DNA from: Nocardia sp. NBC_01327
GTDB taxonomy: Bacteria; Actinomycetota; Actinomycetes; Mycobacteriales; Mycobacteriaceae
Assembly (NCBI RefSeq): GCF_035958815.1
Contig: NZ_CP108383.1
Coordinates: 4,278,001-4,342,000 of the forward strand
Direction of reading: 5' to 3'
DNA: 64,000 nt
The translations under genes were made by a program, and so were the position numbers. Below are positions 28,320 to 36,616 of the stretch, one piece after another. Below the pieces are notes generated by a model that was not told the DNA's origin, made no database searches, and worked only from the letters and a program-made list of their open reading frames with translations. Each line of letters begins with the position of its first letter. The first letter of the stretch is position 1.

Positions 28320-28440
28320 TCCAGGAGGTGTGGGGTAAGTCCCTGGGTCCGTTCGGGTGGTGGGGGTTTCGCTCGGCTCTCCCGGTGGCAATGTGCAGCC
28401 GGGTGAAACCCCTACCGTACGAGCTGGTTACGTACATTCG
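28320..28440 (+). other. Structured stretch, possible RNA leader
   Basis: The stretch 28184-28696 (513 bases) holds no gene known to me. Within it a 12-bp stem (28359-28370 with 28405-28416, one G-U) encloses a smaller stem (28381-28385 with 28399-28403). It lies just upstream of a short ORF at 28455. It could be a leader or riboswitch, but I cannot match it to a known class; a purely structural reading is all the sequence supports. Confidence 0.3.
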
Positions 28441-28454
28441 AGGTGAGGGTGGCG

Positions 28455-28664
28455 ATGACAGCGGTGACAGTTCCCAAGGCCCAGCAGTTGTTGACAACGC
28501 AGCAATTGCTGACCGATGTGCTGCATCGATACGGCAGTGTGGATGCCTTTCTCAACCGTCTCCGCGGCGCGCTCGACGCGCCAACTGTCGAGTTGCCGAA
28601 TGTCAGCCCGGACGACCTCGAGTCGGGAGGCAGTGGCCGTCATCGCCGCCCGGATATGGGCTGA
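28455..28664 (+). CDS. Short hypothetical protein
   Basis: This possible 69-residue protein starts MTAVTVPKAQQLLTTQQLLTDVLHRYGSVDAFLNRLRGAL and ends in a basic tail GRHRRPDMG. A plausible GAGGTGAGGGTGGCG ribosome site precedes the ATG. It has no known relatives by recognition; the first two thirds is helical and Gln/Leu-rich. It may be the target of the structured stretch just upstream. Real coding status is uncertain. Confidence 0.35.
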   Translation: MTAVTVPKAQQLLTTQQLLTDVLHRYGSVDAFLNRLRGALDAPTVELPNVSPDDLESGGSGRHRRPDMG

Positions 28665-28696
28665 ATTCGCCTCTCGGAATTCGCCGGCGATTGCCG

Positions 28697-29593
28697 TCAG
28701 ATCAGGTGCGCGCCGCCGGTATTCGGGGTCGGCGCGGTAACCGTATCGGTGGGGCGCGGGCTCATATCGAGAGTGACCTCGTGCTGGGCGTCGACGCCGC
28801 GCACCAGTGAGATGGGAAGCGTCCCGGACCCTGTCGCTGCGCTCAGTGCCGTGTGCAATGCGGTAATCGAGCGGAGATCTCGGTCGTCGGCGCGCAGCAG
28901 CACATCGCCGGTCCTGATTCCCGCGCCCTCCGCTCGCGAACCGGGCTCGACCTCCCGGACCAGCAGTCCGGTGAACTCGGGGAGCCCGACTGCCCGGCGC
29001 ATCTGCACGGCAATGTGCGCCGGCGCCAAAATCATTCCCAGCCTGGGAAATTCATCGTCGGGAACCGATCCTTCGAAGGACACCAGCAATCGGCGCAGAA
29101 TGCTCTCCAGGGCCTCGCGCTGCTCGGGATCGAGCGCGGCGAGTAGTCGATCCTCGATGCTCAGGTGCGCGGGCGTGACGCGGTCGAACAGTTCACGGCC
29201 CGCGGTGGTCAGGGCCACGCGCGTATTGCGCTTATCGCCCGGATCGGGGGAGCGGGTGACCAAACCCTGCTCCACGAGTCGATCGACGCGGACGCTGATC
29301 GTGCCGGAGGTCAGCCCGAGCTCGCGCATCAGCACCCGCTGCGAGATCCCGCCGGCGCCCTCGTGCAGCCGCAAGGTCGCCAGCGCGACATAGTCCGAAC
29401 CGGTGAGCCCGAACTCGGCGAATCCGGCCTCGACTTCCGCCTCGATAATGCGCCGCACCCGCCCGAGGCGCTGGACCACCGCCACCGGTGAGTGATCGAG
29501 CTCGGGCAGCGACCGGGTCAATCCGGCCAGCAGCCGATCCACGGAATCCTGCGGGCCCTCGGGGCCGGTTTGCGCACGGGTTGACGACGACAC
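28697..29593 (-). CDS. MarR-family regulator fused to a C-terminal PDZ domain
   Basis: This 298-residue protein is unusual. Residues about 20-165 are a MarR winged helix: VAVVQRLGRVRRIIE, QRVLMRELGLTSGTISVRVDRLVEQGLV and the wing DPGDKRNTRVALT. Residues about 205-280 are PDZ-like: TGLLVREVEPGSRAEGAGIRTGDVLLRADDRDLRSITALHTALS..PISLVRG. PDZ domains bind C-terminal peptides, so this regulator may sense a peptide or protein ligand. It is divergent from the SDR gene at 29666, with a palindrome between them. Confidence 0.88.
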   Translation of the reverse strand: MSSSTRAQTGPEGPQDSVDRLLAGLTRSLPELDHSPVAVVQRLGRVRRIIEAEVEAGFAEFGLTGSDYVALATLRLHEGAGGISQRVLMRELGLTSGTISVRVDRLVEQGLVTRSPDPGDKRNTRVALTTAGRELFDRVTPAHLSIEDRLLAALDPEQREALESILRRLLVSFEGSVPDDEFPRLGMILAPAHIAVQMRRAVGLPEFTGLLVREVEPGSRAEGAGIRTGDVLLRADDRDLRSITALHTALSAATGSGTLPISLVRGVDAQHEVTLDMSPRPTDTVTAPTPNTGGAHLI

Positions 29594-29616
29594 CCGGTCA
29601 GCCTACGCTTCGGATC

Positions 29617-29638
29617 AATAGCTTGGACTCAAGCTATT
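29617..29638. promoter_or_regulatory. Palindromic operator between MarR-PDZ and SDR genes
   Basis: AATAGCTTG (29617-29625) and CAAGCTATT (29630-29638) are perfect 9-bp arms with a 4-base centre, in the 72-base gap between divergent genes. This is the classical position and size for a MarR operator, likely controlling both directions. Confidence 0.8.
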
Positions 29639-29665
29639 TATCCAAATCAAGGAGCTGGGCCGAAT

Positions 29666-30469
29666 ATGGACCTACAACTGCAGGGCAAGCGAGCGCTCGT
29701 CACCGGAGCATCCAGTGGCATAGGCCGCGCGATCGCGCTCGGATTGGCCGCCGAAGGCGTCGCCGTGGTCGTTCACGGGCGCGACGGCGACCGGGCGAAG
29801 GCCACCGCCGACGCCATTACGGCCACCGGCGGCGTGGCGGCCGTCGCACTGGGAGATCTCGCATCCGATGCGACGGCGAAGGAGGTAGCGGTAAGCGCGA
29901 CAACGGCTTTCGGCGGCATCGACATTCTGGTGAACAATGCCGGCGGCCTCGGCGCGGACGGCTGGACCACCGCCGTCGCCACCGACTGGCTCGCGCTCTA
30001 CAACACCAATGTCGCTTCCGCGGTGCGGTTGATCCACGCGCTGACGCCGCAGATGCGAGAAGGCCGGTGGGGCAGGGTAATTCAGATCGGCAGCGCGGCG
30101 CACCCCGATCCGCTCCCCATGCGGGCGGCCTACAGCGCCGCAAAGGCGGCGCTGGCCAATCTCACCGTCAGTCTGTCGAAGGAATTGGCCGCCACCGGGA
30201 TTACGGTCAATACCGTCAGCCCCGGCCCGGTCCTGGTCGAGGGCTGGTGGGACTTCGCCCGGGCGTTCGCACAGGGCCACGGTCTGGGCGACGATGTCGC
30301 CGCCGCGACTCGAATGCTGCTCGACGGGCCATTGGCCAACCCGTCGGATCGCCTGGTCGAGCCCGCCGAGATCGCGAGTTCGGTGGCCTTCCTCGCCAGT
30401 CCGCTCAGCGCGTCCATCAACGGCGCGAATCTGCGCATCGACGGCGGATTGGTCTCGACCGTCAACTGA
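29666..30469 (+). CDS. Short-chain dehydrogenase/reductase (SDR)
   Basis: This 267-residue protein has the classical SDR sequence: GASSGIGRAIALGLA for the dinucleotide, NNAGG near 92, the Ser of IGSAAHPD, and YSAAKAAL giving the Tyr-Lys pair. The C-terminus NGANLRIDGGLV is typical. The preference is NADP(H) or NAD(H), unclear. It starts at ATG 29666 after AAGGAG. The divergent MarR-PDZ protein and the palindrome in between suggest ligand-controlled expression. Confidence 0.9.
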   Translation: MDLQLQGKRALVTGASSGIGRAIALGLAAEGVAVVVHGRDGDRAKATADAITATGGVAAVALGDLASDATAKEVAVSATTAFGGIDILVNNAGGLGADGWTTAVATDWLALYNTNVASAVRLIHALTPQMREGRWGRVIQIGSAAHPDPLPMRAAYSAAKAALANLTVSLSKELAATGITVNTVSPGPVLVEGWWDFARAFAQGHGLGDDVAAATRMLLDGPLANPSDRLVEPAEIASSVAFLASPLSASINGANLRIDGGLVSTVN

Positions 30470-30519
30470 GCACCGGCGGCTCACCTCTCGCAGGGGGAGT
30501 TCAGCCGCGCGGCGACGCT

Positions 30520-31602
30520 TCAGCCGCGCCGTGCCTCCGGCCGAATCGCCTCGTCGATGACCACGCGATTTCCGCCGTCATGTTTGGCCTGATACATGGC
30601 CGAATCGGCACGCTGCAGCAGGACCTGCGGTGTCGGATGCGGACCATCGCCGCCGATGGCCACGCCGATACTCACGGTCACCGGCACGGTGTGCTGGGCG
30701 GCGGCGGATTGGCGGAACAGTTCGGCCGCGGCACCGGCCTCCTCGGCGGACATCAACCCGACCACGGCGAATTCCTCACCACCGGTCCGGGACACGATCA
30801 AATCGGGGGTCGCGGCGGCCTGGATCCGCTGCGCCGTCCGCATCAGCACGTCATCGCCCACCGAATGACCGAAGCGGTCGTTGACGCTTTTGAAACCGTC
30901 CAGGTCCACGATCATGACGCAGATCCGCGCCAGATCACTGGTGGCGAACATTCTGCTCAAATGGAATTCGAGCCCGCGCCGATTGATCAGCTTCGTCAGC
31001 GGATCCGACATCGATTCGGTCTGCACCAGCCAGAACATGAACTGCAGTGAGGGCAGCGCGACCACCAGCGCGGCCATGACGATCAGCACGATGGCGGTGG
31101 CGAGGAAGATGTCACCGCCGCCGGTCACCATATGCCAGGACAGCACCAGCACCGACAGCACCGACCAGAGCGCATGCGCGGCAAGGACTTTGGGACTGTG
31201 GAAGAAGGTGAGATAGGAGCCGGTGACCACCAGCAGAATGACGCCGAGCGAGCCGTATACGCGATTGGAGTCCTGCAGACAGCCGACGGTGATGCTCACA
31301 TCCGCGGCGGCGAACAGGATCAGCGATTCCTTCGCGCTCGGCCACGGCCCGAACCACCATCGCAGCGCCCACAGCAGTGCGCCGATACCGATGATGGCGA
31401 AGATCACCCGCCCCGACGTATCGGAGGGGCCGCTGGGCGAGGCCGCCGTCGCCGCGGCCACGAAGGCCATGACCAGTCCGCCCGCGCCGACGGACCACTG
31501 CTCCCAGCGCAGCACCGAATGGGATTCCAGGACGTGCACCAGCCAGCGGCGATCGATCGGATCCCGCCACCATGATTTCAACAATCCCGCACTGCTACCC
31601 AT
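30520..31602 (-). CDS. Membrane-bound GGDEF protein (probable diguanylate cyclase)
   Basis: This protein of about 360 residues has about six hydrophobic segments (residues about 40-195), then a GGDEF domain: SDPLTKLINRRGLEFHL, VMIVDLDGFKSVNDRFGHSVGDDVL and the active-site TGGEEF. The GGEEF signature and the metal-binding Asp of DLDGFK are intact, so it should make c-di-GMP. An RxxD inhibition site is not seen before GGEEF. ATG 31602 is preferred on a GGAG site; an upstream ATG at 31689 is in frame. Confidence 0.88.
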   Translation of the reverse strand: MGSSAGLLKSWWRDPIDRRWLVHVLESHSVLRWEQWSVGAGGLVMAFVAAATAASPSGPSDTSGRVIFAIIGIGALLWALRWWFGPWPSAKESLILFAAADVSITVGCLQDSNRVYGSLGVILLVVTGSYLTFFHSPKVLAAHALWSVLSVLVLSWHMVTGGGDIFLATAIVLIVMAALVVALPSLQFMFWLVQTESMSDPLTKLINRRGLEFHLSRMFATSDLARICVMIVDLDGFKSVNDRFGHSVGDDVLMRTAQRIQAAATPDLIVSRTGGEEFAVVGLMSAEEAGAAAELFRQSAAAQHTVPVTVSIGVAIGGDGPHPTPQVLLQRADSAMYQAKHDGGNRVVIDEAIRPEARRG

Positions 31603-31869
31603 GGGCTCCGTTTGGTAGGTCACGCGCCGCGCATGACCCGCCATACCCACGAAAGCCCGGGTCAATGCGATTTCACCTGTCAGATGCACCCAGTGTAAGA
31701 CGCCGGTGCGCGGGCCCTGCCGTAGGCGCGGCCCACACCGGCTCAGGCGGCGGGTAGCGGCTGCGCACCCGGCGCAGCCCGTACGAGTCCCTGCGCGCTG
31801 CCGGGCGGGAAGTGCGCGGTGGTCCGCGTTTTACCCGCCCGGATACAGCTTGCGCGGCGAGCGCGCCGG

Positions 31870-32289
31870 TCAGCCGCGGCGCATACGCGGGCCCTGTCCG
31901 CCGGAGAAGCCGTGGTGGTGGTGTCCGTGATGGATCATCACGATCATCAGGATCAGATACAGCGCTCCGAATACCACGATCAGTGCGCCGCCGACGCACA
32001 GCGATACGATGCCGAGCCATCGGGCCCGGTGCGACGCGTGCTGCGCGCCCTCCACATCACCTTCGCTCCAGAGCGGAAACACATTGAGCGCGTGGGTGAA
32101 TGCCGAGAAGGCCAGCGGCCAGAAGACGAGCAGGGACGCGACCGCCCAGCCCACATTGCTCGGCGGGCGCCGCACGGGGAACGCGGGTGGCGCGACCGGC
32201 TCGGGTTCGGTGGTATCCGGTGCGGGTTCGGTGCTGATCGGCTCGGTGAGGGAAGTGTCTGCTTCCGATTCCGGTTTCGGGTTCGTCAT
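31870..32289 (-). CDS. CD225/dispanin-like small membrane protein
   Basis: This 139-residue protein has an acidic, Pro-rich N-terminus (about 35 residues), then NVGWAVASLLVFWPLAFSAF, a short loop SEGDVEGAQHASHRAR, and a second membrane segment. That two-segment layout with a small basic loop is the CD225/dispanin pattern. A His-rich tail (HHGHHHHG) follows and could bind metal. Function is unknown; bacterial members are often near secretion or signalling genes. Here the neighbours are a cyclase and a GGDEF gene. Confidence 0.75.
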   Translation of the reverse strand: MTNPKPESEADTSLTEPISTEPAPDTTEPEPVAPPAFPVRRPPSNVGWAVASLLVFWPLAFSAFTHALNVFPLWSEGDVEGAQHASHRARWLGIVSLCVGGALIVVFGALYLILMIVMIHHGHHHHGFSGGQGPRMRRG

Positions 32290-32427
32290 GGTGACAACCT
32301 CTTCGAATGACCAGGTAGGCGCTGTTCGCCACCTGCTGTGAGGTCGATTACGTCACCGAAGTCTGGTGAACGCCAGTGAATGGCCGGTGAGACACCCGTG
32401 ATGTTCCTGGATGGTTGCTGAATGCCG

Positions 32428-33993
32428 CTAGAAACGGGGGCGAGCCAGGCGTGTCGGCTGAATTCGCCCTCGGAGTGTCACGGATTCGCCGATGTCCCAG
32501 TGCTTCTGTTCGGTAGCTGCGGCCGCATCCACGGTGCTCGCGGAGGCCAGCACCCGGTGTTCATCGCTCTTGGCGAGTTCGCACAGGCGGGCAGCCTCAT
32601 TGACAGCGTCACCGATGACCGTGAACTCGTAGCGGCGGTGGGCCCCGACATTGCCGGCGACGACTCGTCCGGCGGCGACACCGATACCGGCATCGAATTC
32701 GGTGGTTTCGCTGGACAACCGCTCCCGGATGGCGCGGGTGGCCGCGAGCGCCGAACCGGCCGCATCGGGCAGCAGTGCGGGCGTTCCGAAGACCGCGAGG
32801 GCGGCATCGCCCTCGAATTTGTTGAGCAGTCCGCCGTATCGCTCGACCTCGTCGACCACTATGCCGAAGAAGTCATTGAGAATCGTCACGATCTCACGGG
32901 CCGGCCGGGTCGCGGCCATGGTGGTGGAGCCGATGATATCGATGAAAATCGCTGCGGCATCCAATTCTTCGCCGCCCAGCTCCGGATTGCGCCGCAGCGC
33001 CGCCGCCGCGACATCGTGGCCCACATGGCGGCCGAACAGATCCCGAATCTGTTCGCGCTCACGCAATCCCAGCACCATGCGGTTGAAACCGCTTTGCAAT
33101 TCCCCCAATTCGGTGCCGTCGTAAACCGTGACCGCCGCTTCCAGGTCACCGTCCTCGACTCGCCGCAGCGCATTGCGCACACTGCGAATGGGTGCGACCG
33201 TCGCGCCGAGCGTCTGTGTCATGAGCAGTCCGCCGAAGACCAGCGTGGCGCCGCCGAGCGAGAGCACGCAGACCGCGAGCCGCTCGGTACTGATATCCAC
33301 GCCGCTCAGCGCCAGGATCGCGACCACCATGAGCAAGGCCACCGGTGTGCCCGAACCGAGCATCCAGACCAGCGCAGAGCGCCCGAACACTCCGATCCCG
33401 CGCGACTGCCGCGACGGTGCGGCGTCGAGTACTCGTGCGGTGACCGGCCGCAGCGCGAACTCCGCGGCCAGATAGCTGTTGGCGCAGACGACAATCGCAC
33501 TGGACCCGATGCCCAGCACGAATTTCGGCACGAAGGCGGGGTCCGCCAGTCCGTACAGCGGTGTGAGGACCGCCATCCCGCCGAGCCAGAGCAGCGCCTG
33601 CTGCAGAACCAGCCGCCTGGGCACCCGGGCGGCGGCATGCCGCTCCTCGGCATTCGGTATCCGGTCCGGATCGGTCGACCAGCGCAGCGTCCGCAGTCCC
33701 CAGACGGTGCCCCACACCATTCCGAGCAGCAGGGCCAGCGCCGCGTAGAGCGGGGTCGCGACGAAGTTCAGCAGTACCAGTCGGCGCGTGAGCACCGACG
33801 GACCGGGCAGGACCACCCCGATCAACACCATGGCCACCGCGATGCCGATCAGATTCGCTCCGATCAGCGGCACGGTCAGCAGGACCTGCACGCGCACCCG
33901 CCGGGACATCGCCCCTTCCTCGGCGGGACCGAGCAGCCTCGATCCCCATGGAGCCGCGCCCAGCGCCTCCCTGACCCCCTCGCCCTCGACCAT
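32428..33993 (-). CDS. Membrane class III adenylate/guanylate cyclase with HAMP domain
   Basis: This 521-residue protein has about six membrane segments (residues about 35-265), a HAMP linker (TLGATVAPIRSVRNALRRVEDGDLEAAV), and a class III cyclase domain: FIDIIGSTTMAA (metal Asp), LLNKFEGDAALAVFG (Lys and Asp typical of adenine recognition), and GDAVNEAARLCELAK (transition-state Asn/Arg). All catalytic positions appear present, so it is probably an active adenylyl cyclase. The arrangement resembles the mycobacterial Rv1318c-Rv1320c family. Confidence 0.9.
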   Translation of the reverse strand: MVEGEGVREALGAAPWGSRLLGPAEEGAMSRRVRVQVLLTVPLIGANLIGIAVAMVLIGVVLPGPSVLTRRLVLLNFVATPLYAALALLLGMVWGTVWGLRTLRWSTDPDRIPNAEERHAAARVPRRLVLQQALLWLGGMAVLTPLYGLADPAFVPKFVLGIGSSAIVVCANSYLAAEFALRPVTARVLDAAPSRQSRGIGVFGRSALVWMLGSGTPVALLMVVAILALSGVDISTERLAVCVLSLGGATLVFGGLLMTQTLGATVAPIRSVRNALRRVEDGDLEAAVTVYDGTELGELQSGFNRMVLGLREREQIRDLFGRHVGHDVAAAALRRNPELGGEELDAAAIFIDIIGSTTMAATRPAREIVTILNDFFGIVVDEVERYGGLLNKFEGDAALAVFGTPALLPDAAGSALAATRAIRERLSSETTEFDAGIGVAAGRVVAGNVGAHRRYEFTVIGDAVNEAARLCELAKSDEHRVLASASTVDAAAATEQKHWDIGESVTLRGRIQPTRLARPRF

Positions 33994-34197
33994 GGGTGCA
34001 GCCTAGGCGAGAGCCCGTGCGGGTGCCGCAGTCCGCCGATCGGATGTCGTGCCCCGAATCGCGCCGATTCGAGGGTGGTTGCCGCTGGTCAGACGTTCGA
34101 GAGGGCACTGTCCACGGCGGTGTGCCGGTCTCCGGGGTTGCTGGGAGTTGTTTGGCGACCACTCGGTCGGGTACTCGGCATTTCGTGTGTTCGAAGG

Positions 34198-34250
34198 ACG
34201 CGCCTGCGGGCAGCAGGCGCGTGATCGTGAGGATGCGGTTCGCCGCATCC
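34198..34250 (+). promoter_or_regulatory. Two tandem hairpins in the leader of the two-component operon
   Basis: The region 33994-34265 upstream of the response regulator has no gene, but holds two perfect hairpins: 34198-34207 with 34213-34222 (10-bp arms, 5-base loop) and 34231-34238 with 34243-34250 (8-bp arms closed by TTCG). The second ends 16 bases before the start codon, so it may affect translation or mRNA stability. Confidence 0.5.
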
Positions 34251-34265
34251 GTGTGCAGGTGAGGG

Positions 34266-35009
34266 ATGTGTATGGGTGCGAGCCTGATGATCGTGGAGGA
34301 TGACGACCGGGTTCGTGGCGCTCTGCGGCTCGCCATGGAGGACGAAGGCTACGACGTAGCCGAGGCCGAGGAGGCCGAGACGGCCCTGGAACATCTGCGC
34401 GACCACGGCGTCCCGGATGTGATGATCGTCGATCTCATGCTGGGCGAAATGGACGGATTCACCTGTATCCGTGAGGTGCGCCGCGATCATGATGTGCCGA
34501 TCATCGTGGTCAGTGCGCGCGACGACACCCATGATGTGGTCGCCGCACTGGAGGCGGGCGCGGACGACTTCGTCACCAAACCGTTCGAGATCAAGGAGAT
34601 CACCGCGCGTATGCGGGCGCTGCGCCGGCGGGCGCGGCTGGCCTCGTCCCGGGATGATGCACCCGATGACGCGGCCGAGGAGGCGCCCGAAGAGGTGCTC
34701 TTGGACGCCGATCCGGACTCGCCGCTGGTGCTTTCGCCGGATGGCGGCACGGTGCGGCGCGGTGACGAGGAACTGCATCTGACCGTCACCGAATTCCGGG
34801 TGCTGTGCGAACTCGCCGCGAGTCCGGGACGGGTGCTCAGTCGCACGGCGCTGCTCGAACGCATTTGGGACCGCGGCTTTTTCGGCGACGAACGCATTGT
34901 CGACGTGCATGTGCGCCGCTTGCGCACCAAGATCGAGCACGATCCCTCCGATCCGCAGATCGTGGTGACCGTACGGGGCCTGGGTTATCGACTCGATGCG
35001 CAGCGCTGA
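34266..35009 (+). CDS. OmpR-family response regulator
   Basis: This protein of about 247 residues has a receiver domain with VEDDDRVR, the phosphoacceptor Asp56 in VMIVDLMLGEMDG and the Lys of TKPFE. A winged-helix DNA-binding domain follows: LTVTEFRVLCELAASPGRVLSRTALLERIW, VDVHVRRLRTKIE, VRGLGYRLD. Start may be ATG 34266 or ATG 34272. It overlaps the kinase gene by 14 bases. It lies upstream of ectABCD and may control them, though no binding site is shown. Confidence 0.93.
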   Translation: MCMGASLMIVEDDDRVRGALRLAMEDEGYDVAEAEEAETALEHLRDHGVPDVMIVDLMLGEMDGFTCIREVRRDHDVPIIVVSARDDTHDVVAALEAGADDFVTKPFEIKEITARMRALRRRARLASSRDDAPDDAAEEAPEEVLLDADPDSPLVLSPDGGTVRRGDEELHLTVTEFRVLCELAASPGRVLSRTALLERIWDRGFFGDERIVDVHVRRLRTKIEHDPSDPQIVVTVRGLGYRLDAQR

Positions 35010-35958
35010 TCCGGGCGGTACCGTCCCGGATCCGCGTTCCTCCCGGCCGATCATGCGCACCGAAACCCTGCGCAGCCGTGTGATTTTCGCCTTCACACTG
35101 GGAGCCGGGCTCATCGCGCTGCTGGTGGGAGTCACCGGATACTGTGTCGGTCGTGAAGGCGCCGATCCCGTATGGCTGCTGATCGGCGGTGCGCTGGCCG
35201 CGGGCGCTTTCGGTGCGGCAGCGGGCATTTGGGTGAGTCGCCGGCTGTCGGCGACGGTCGACGACTACGACATGATGGTCGATTCCCTGCGGCAGCGCAT
35301 CGAACGCGAGCGCCGCCTGGTCGGGGATGTGAGCCATGAACTGCGTACACCGCTGACCACCCTGATCACCAGTGTCGGTGTGCTGAACCGGCATTCCGAG
35401 GAGCTGCCGGAGCGTTCCCGCCGCGCACTGGAGTTCGTCAGCGCCGAGCTCGAACATCTGCGTCACATCCTCGACGACATGCTCGAGCTGGCGCGGGTGG
35501 AGGCCGGGGTGCATCGCGGGGATACCGAACCGCTCTCGGTCGCGGAGCTGCTCAGACATATGCTCGCCGAGCGTTCGTACAGCCCGGAGCTGCTGACGGT
35601 GACGGGCGAGGTGATGATCTCCGGCCGCAAGGTCGAGCTGGAGCGCGCGATCGGCAATCTGTTCGAGAACGCCAAGCGGCACGGCGGCGGCGTGACCGCG
35701 GTGACCGCCTCGCGGGTCGGGACGGAGGTGGTGATCACCGTCGACGATGCCGGACCCGGAGTGCCCGCGGCGGAACGTGAACGCATCTTCGAGCGCTTCG
35801 CGACAGTCCGCAATGCCCGCCGTTCCGCCAGCGGGACGGGCATCGGGCTGGCCCTGGTCGCGGAAACCGTTGCGTCCCATCGTGGCCGGGTGGAGTGCGG
35901 CGAACGGCCCGGCGGCGGCGCCAGATTCACCGTTCGCCTGCCCGGTGTCACCGGATGA
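34996..35958 (+). CDS. Sensor histidine kinase
   Basis: This protein of about 320 residues has two membrane segments (about 30-75), then a HAMP-like linker, the H box GDVSHELRTPLTTL (His114), an N box NLFENAKRHGGG, and a G region VDDAGPGVPAAERERIFERF..GTGIGLALV. The sensor loop between the membrane segments is very short, so sensing may be within or at the membrane, as in osmotic or envelope-stress kinases. It ends 73 bases before ectA. Confidence 0.92.
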   Translation: MRSADPGGTVPDPRSSRPIMRTETLRSRVIFAFTLGAGLIALLVGVTGYCVGREGADPVWLLIGGALAAGAFGAAAGIWVSRRLSATVDDYDMMVDSLRQRIERERRLVGDVSHELRTPLTTLITSVGVLNRHSEELPERSRRALEFVSAELEHLRHILDDMLELARVEAGVHRGDTEPLSVAELLRHMLAERSYSPELLTVTGEVMISGRKVELERAIGNLFENAKRHGGGVTAVTASRVGTEVVITVDDAGPGVPAAERERIFERFATVRNARRSASGTGIGLALVAETVASHRGRVECGERPGGGARFTVRLPGVTG

Positions 35959-35963
35959 CACGG

Positions 35964-35978
35964 GATCGTCACACGATC
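35964..35978 (+). promoter_or_regulatory. Short palindrome before ectA
   Basis: GATCGT-CAC-ACGATC at 35964-35978 lies in the 73-base gap between the histidine kinase and ectA. It could bind a regulator of the ectoine operon, for example the adjacent response regulator. Only one copy is seen and the arms are six bases, so confidence is low. Confidence 0.3.
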
Positions 35979-36031
35979 GTAAAGAACCCAACAGAAGACC
36001 TCAAAGTTCGTCCGCGAGGCTCGAAAGGGTC

Positions 36032-36616
36032 ATGCAGACGCAATTGAAGCAATTCGAAGCAATAGTCCAGCAAATCACTCGAGAGCGGCACTCCGCGTTG
36101 CCTCCGGTGCGCGGCAGCAACGAATTTCTCGTCCGGGCTCCGACATTGGAGGACGGAGCCCGGATATGGCGCATCGCCGCGGATTCCGGAGTCCTCGATA
36201 CGAATTCGAGCTATGCCTACCTGCTGTGGTGCCGCGATTTCGCGGACACCTCGGCGGTGGTCGAAATCGACGGCAGGGTGGGCGGATTCGTCATCGGATA
36301 TCTGCGCCCGCAGCAGCCCGGGACGTTTTTCGTCTGGCAGGTCGCGGTGGATGAGGCCTATCGCGGTCGCGGTCTGGGCGGGGCCATGCTCGACTCCCTG
36401 ATGGACGGCCTTGCCGGGCAGGGCGTCTCCACGCTGGAGACGACCGTCTCGCCGGACAATGCGGCGTCGACCGCTATGTTCGCCGCACTCGCCCGCCGCC
36501 GCGGTGCGCTGCTCACGGCGCGGCCGCTCTTCGATCCCGGCCATTTTCCGGACGGACACGAACCCGAACACCTGTTCCGTATAGCCACGGCAATAGACCA
36601 GGAGGTGGGCCGATGA
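36032..36616 (+). CDS. ectA: Diaminobutyrate acetyltransferase
   Basis: This 194-residue GNAT protein acetylates L-2,4-diaminobutyrate, the second step of ectoine synthesis. It has the acetyl-CoA motif VDEAYRGRGLGGAMLDSLM, a family-specific NSSYAYLLWCRDF, and ETTVSPDNAASTAMF. The N-terminal extension about 40 residues before the GNAT core is normal. ATG 36032 is chosen because the family starts there and GAAAGGG precedes it; the frame is open further upstream, inside the kinase gene. Its stop overlaps the ectB start. Confidence 0.97.
   Translation: MQTQLKQFEAIVQQITRERHSALPPVRGSNEFLVRAPTLEDGARIWRIAADSGVLDTNSSYAYLLWCRDFADTSAVVEIDGRVGGFVIGYLRPQQPGTFFVWQVAVDEAYRGRGLGGAMLDSLMDGLAGQGVSTLETTVSPDNAASTAMFAALARRRGALLTARPLFDPGHFPDGHEPEHLFRIATAIDQEVGR

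Noticed and set aside
28428..28643. Minus-strand ORF opposite the small gene at 28455
   Set aside because: No ribosome site, and poor sequence features compared with the plus-strand ORF.
30520..31050. Plus-strand open frame running past the SDR gene
   Set aside because: It is the antisense of the GGDEF gene, whose motifs are clear.
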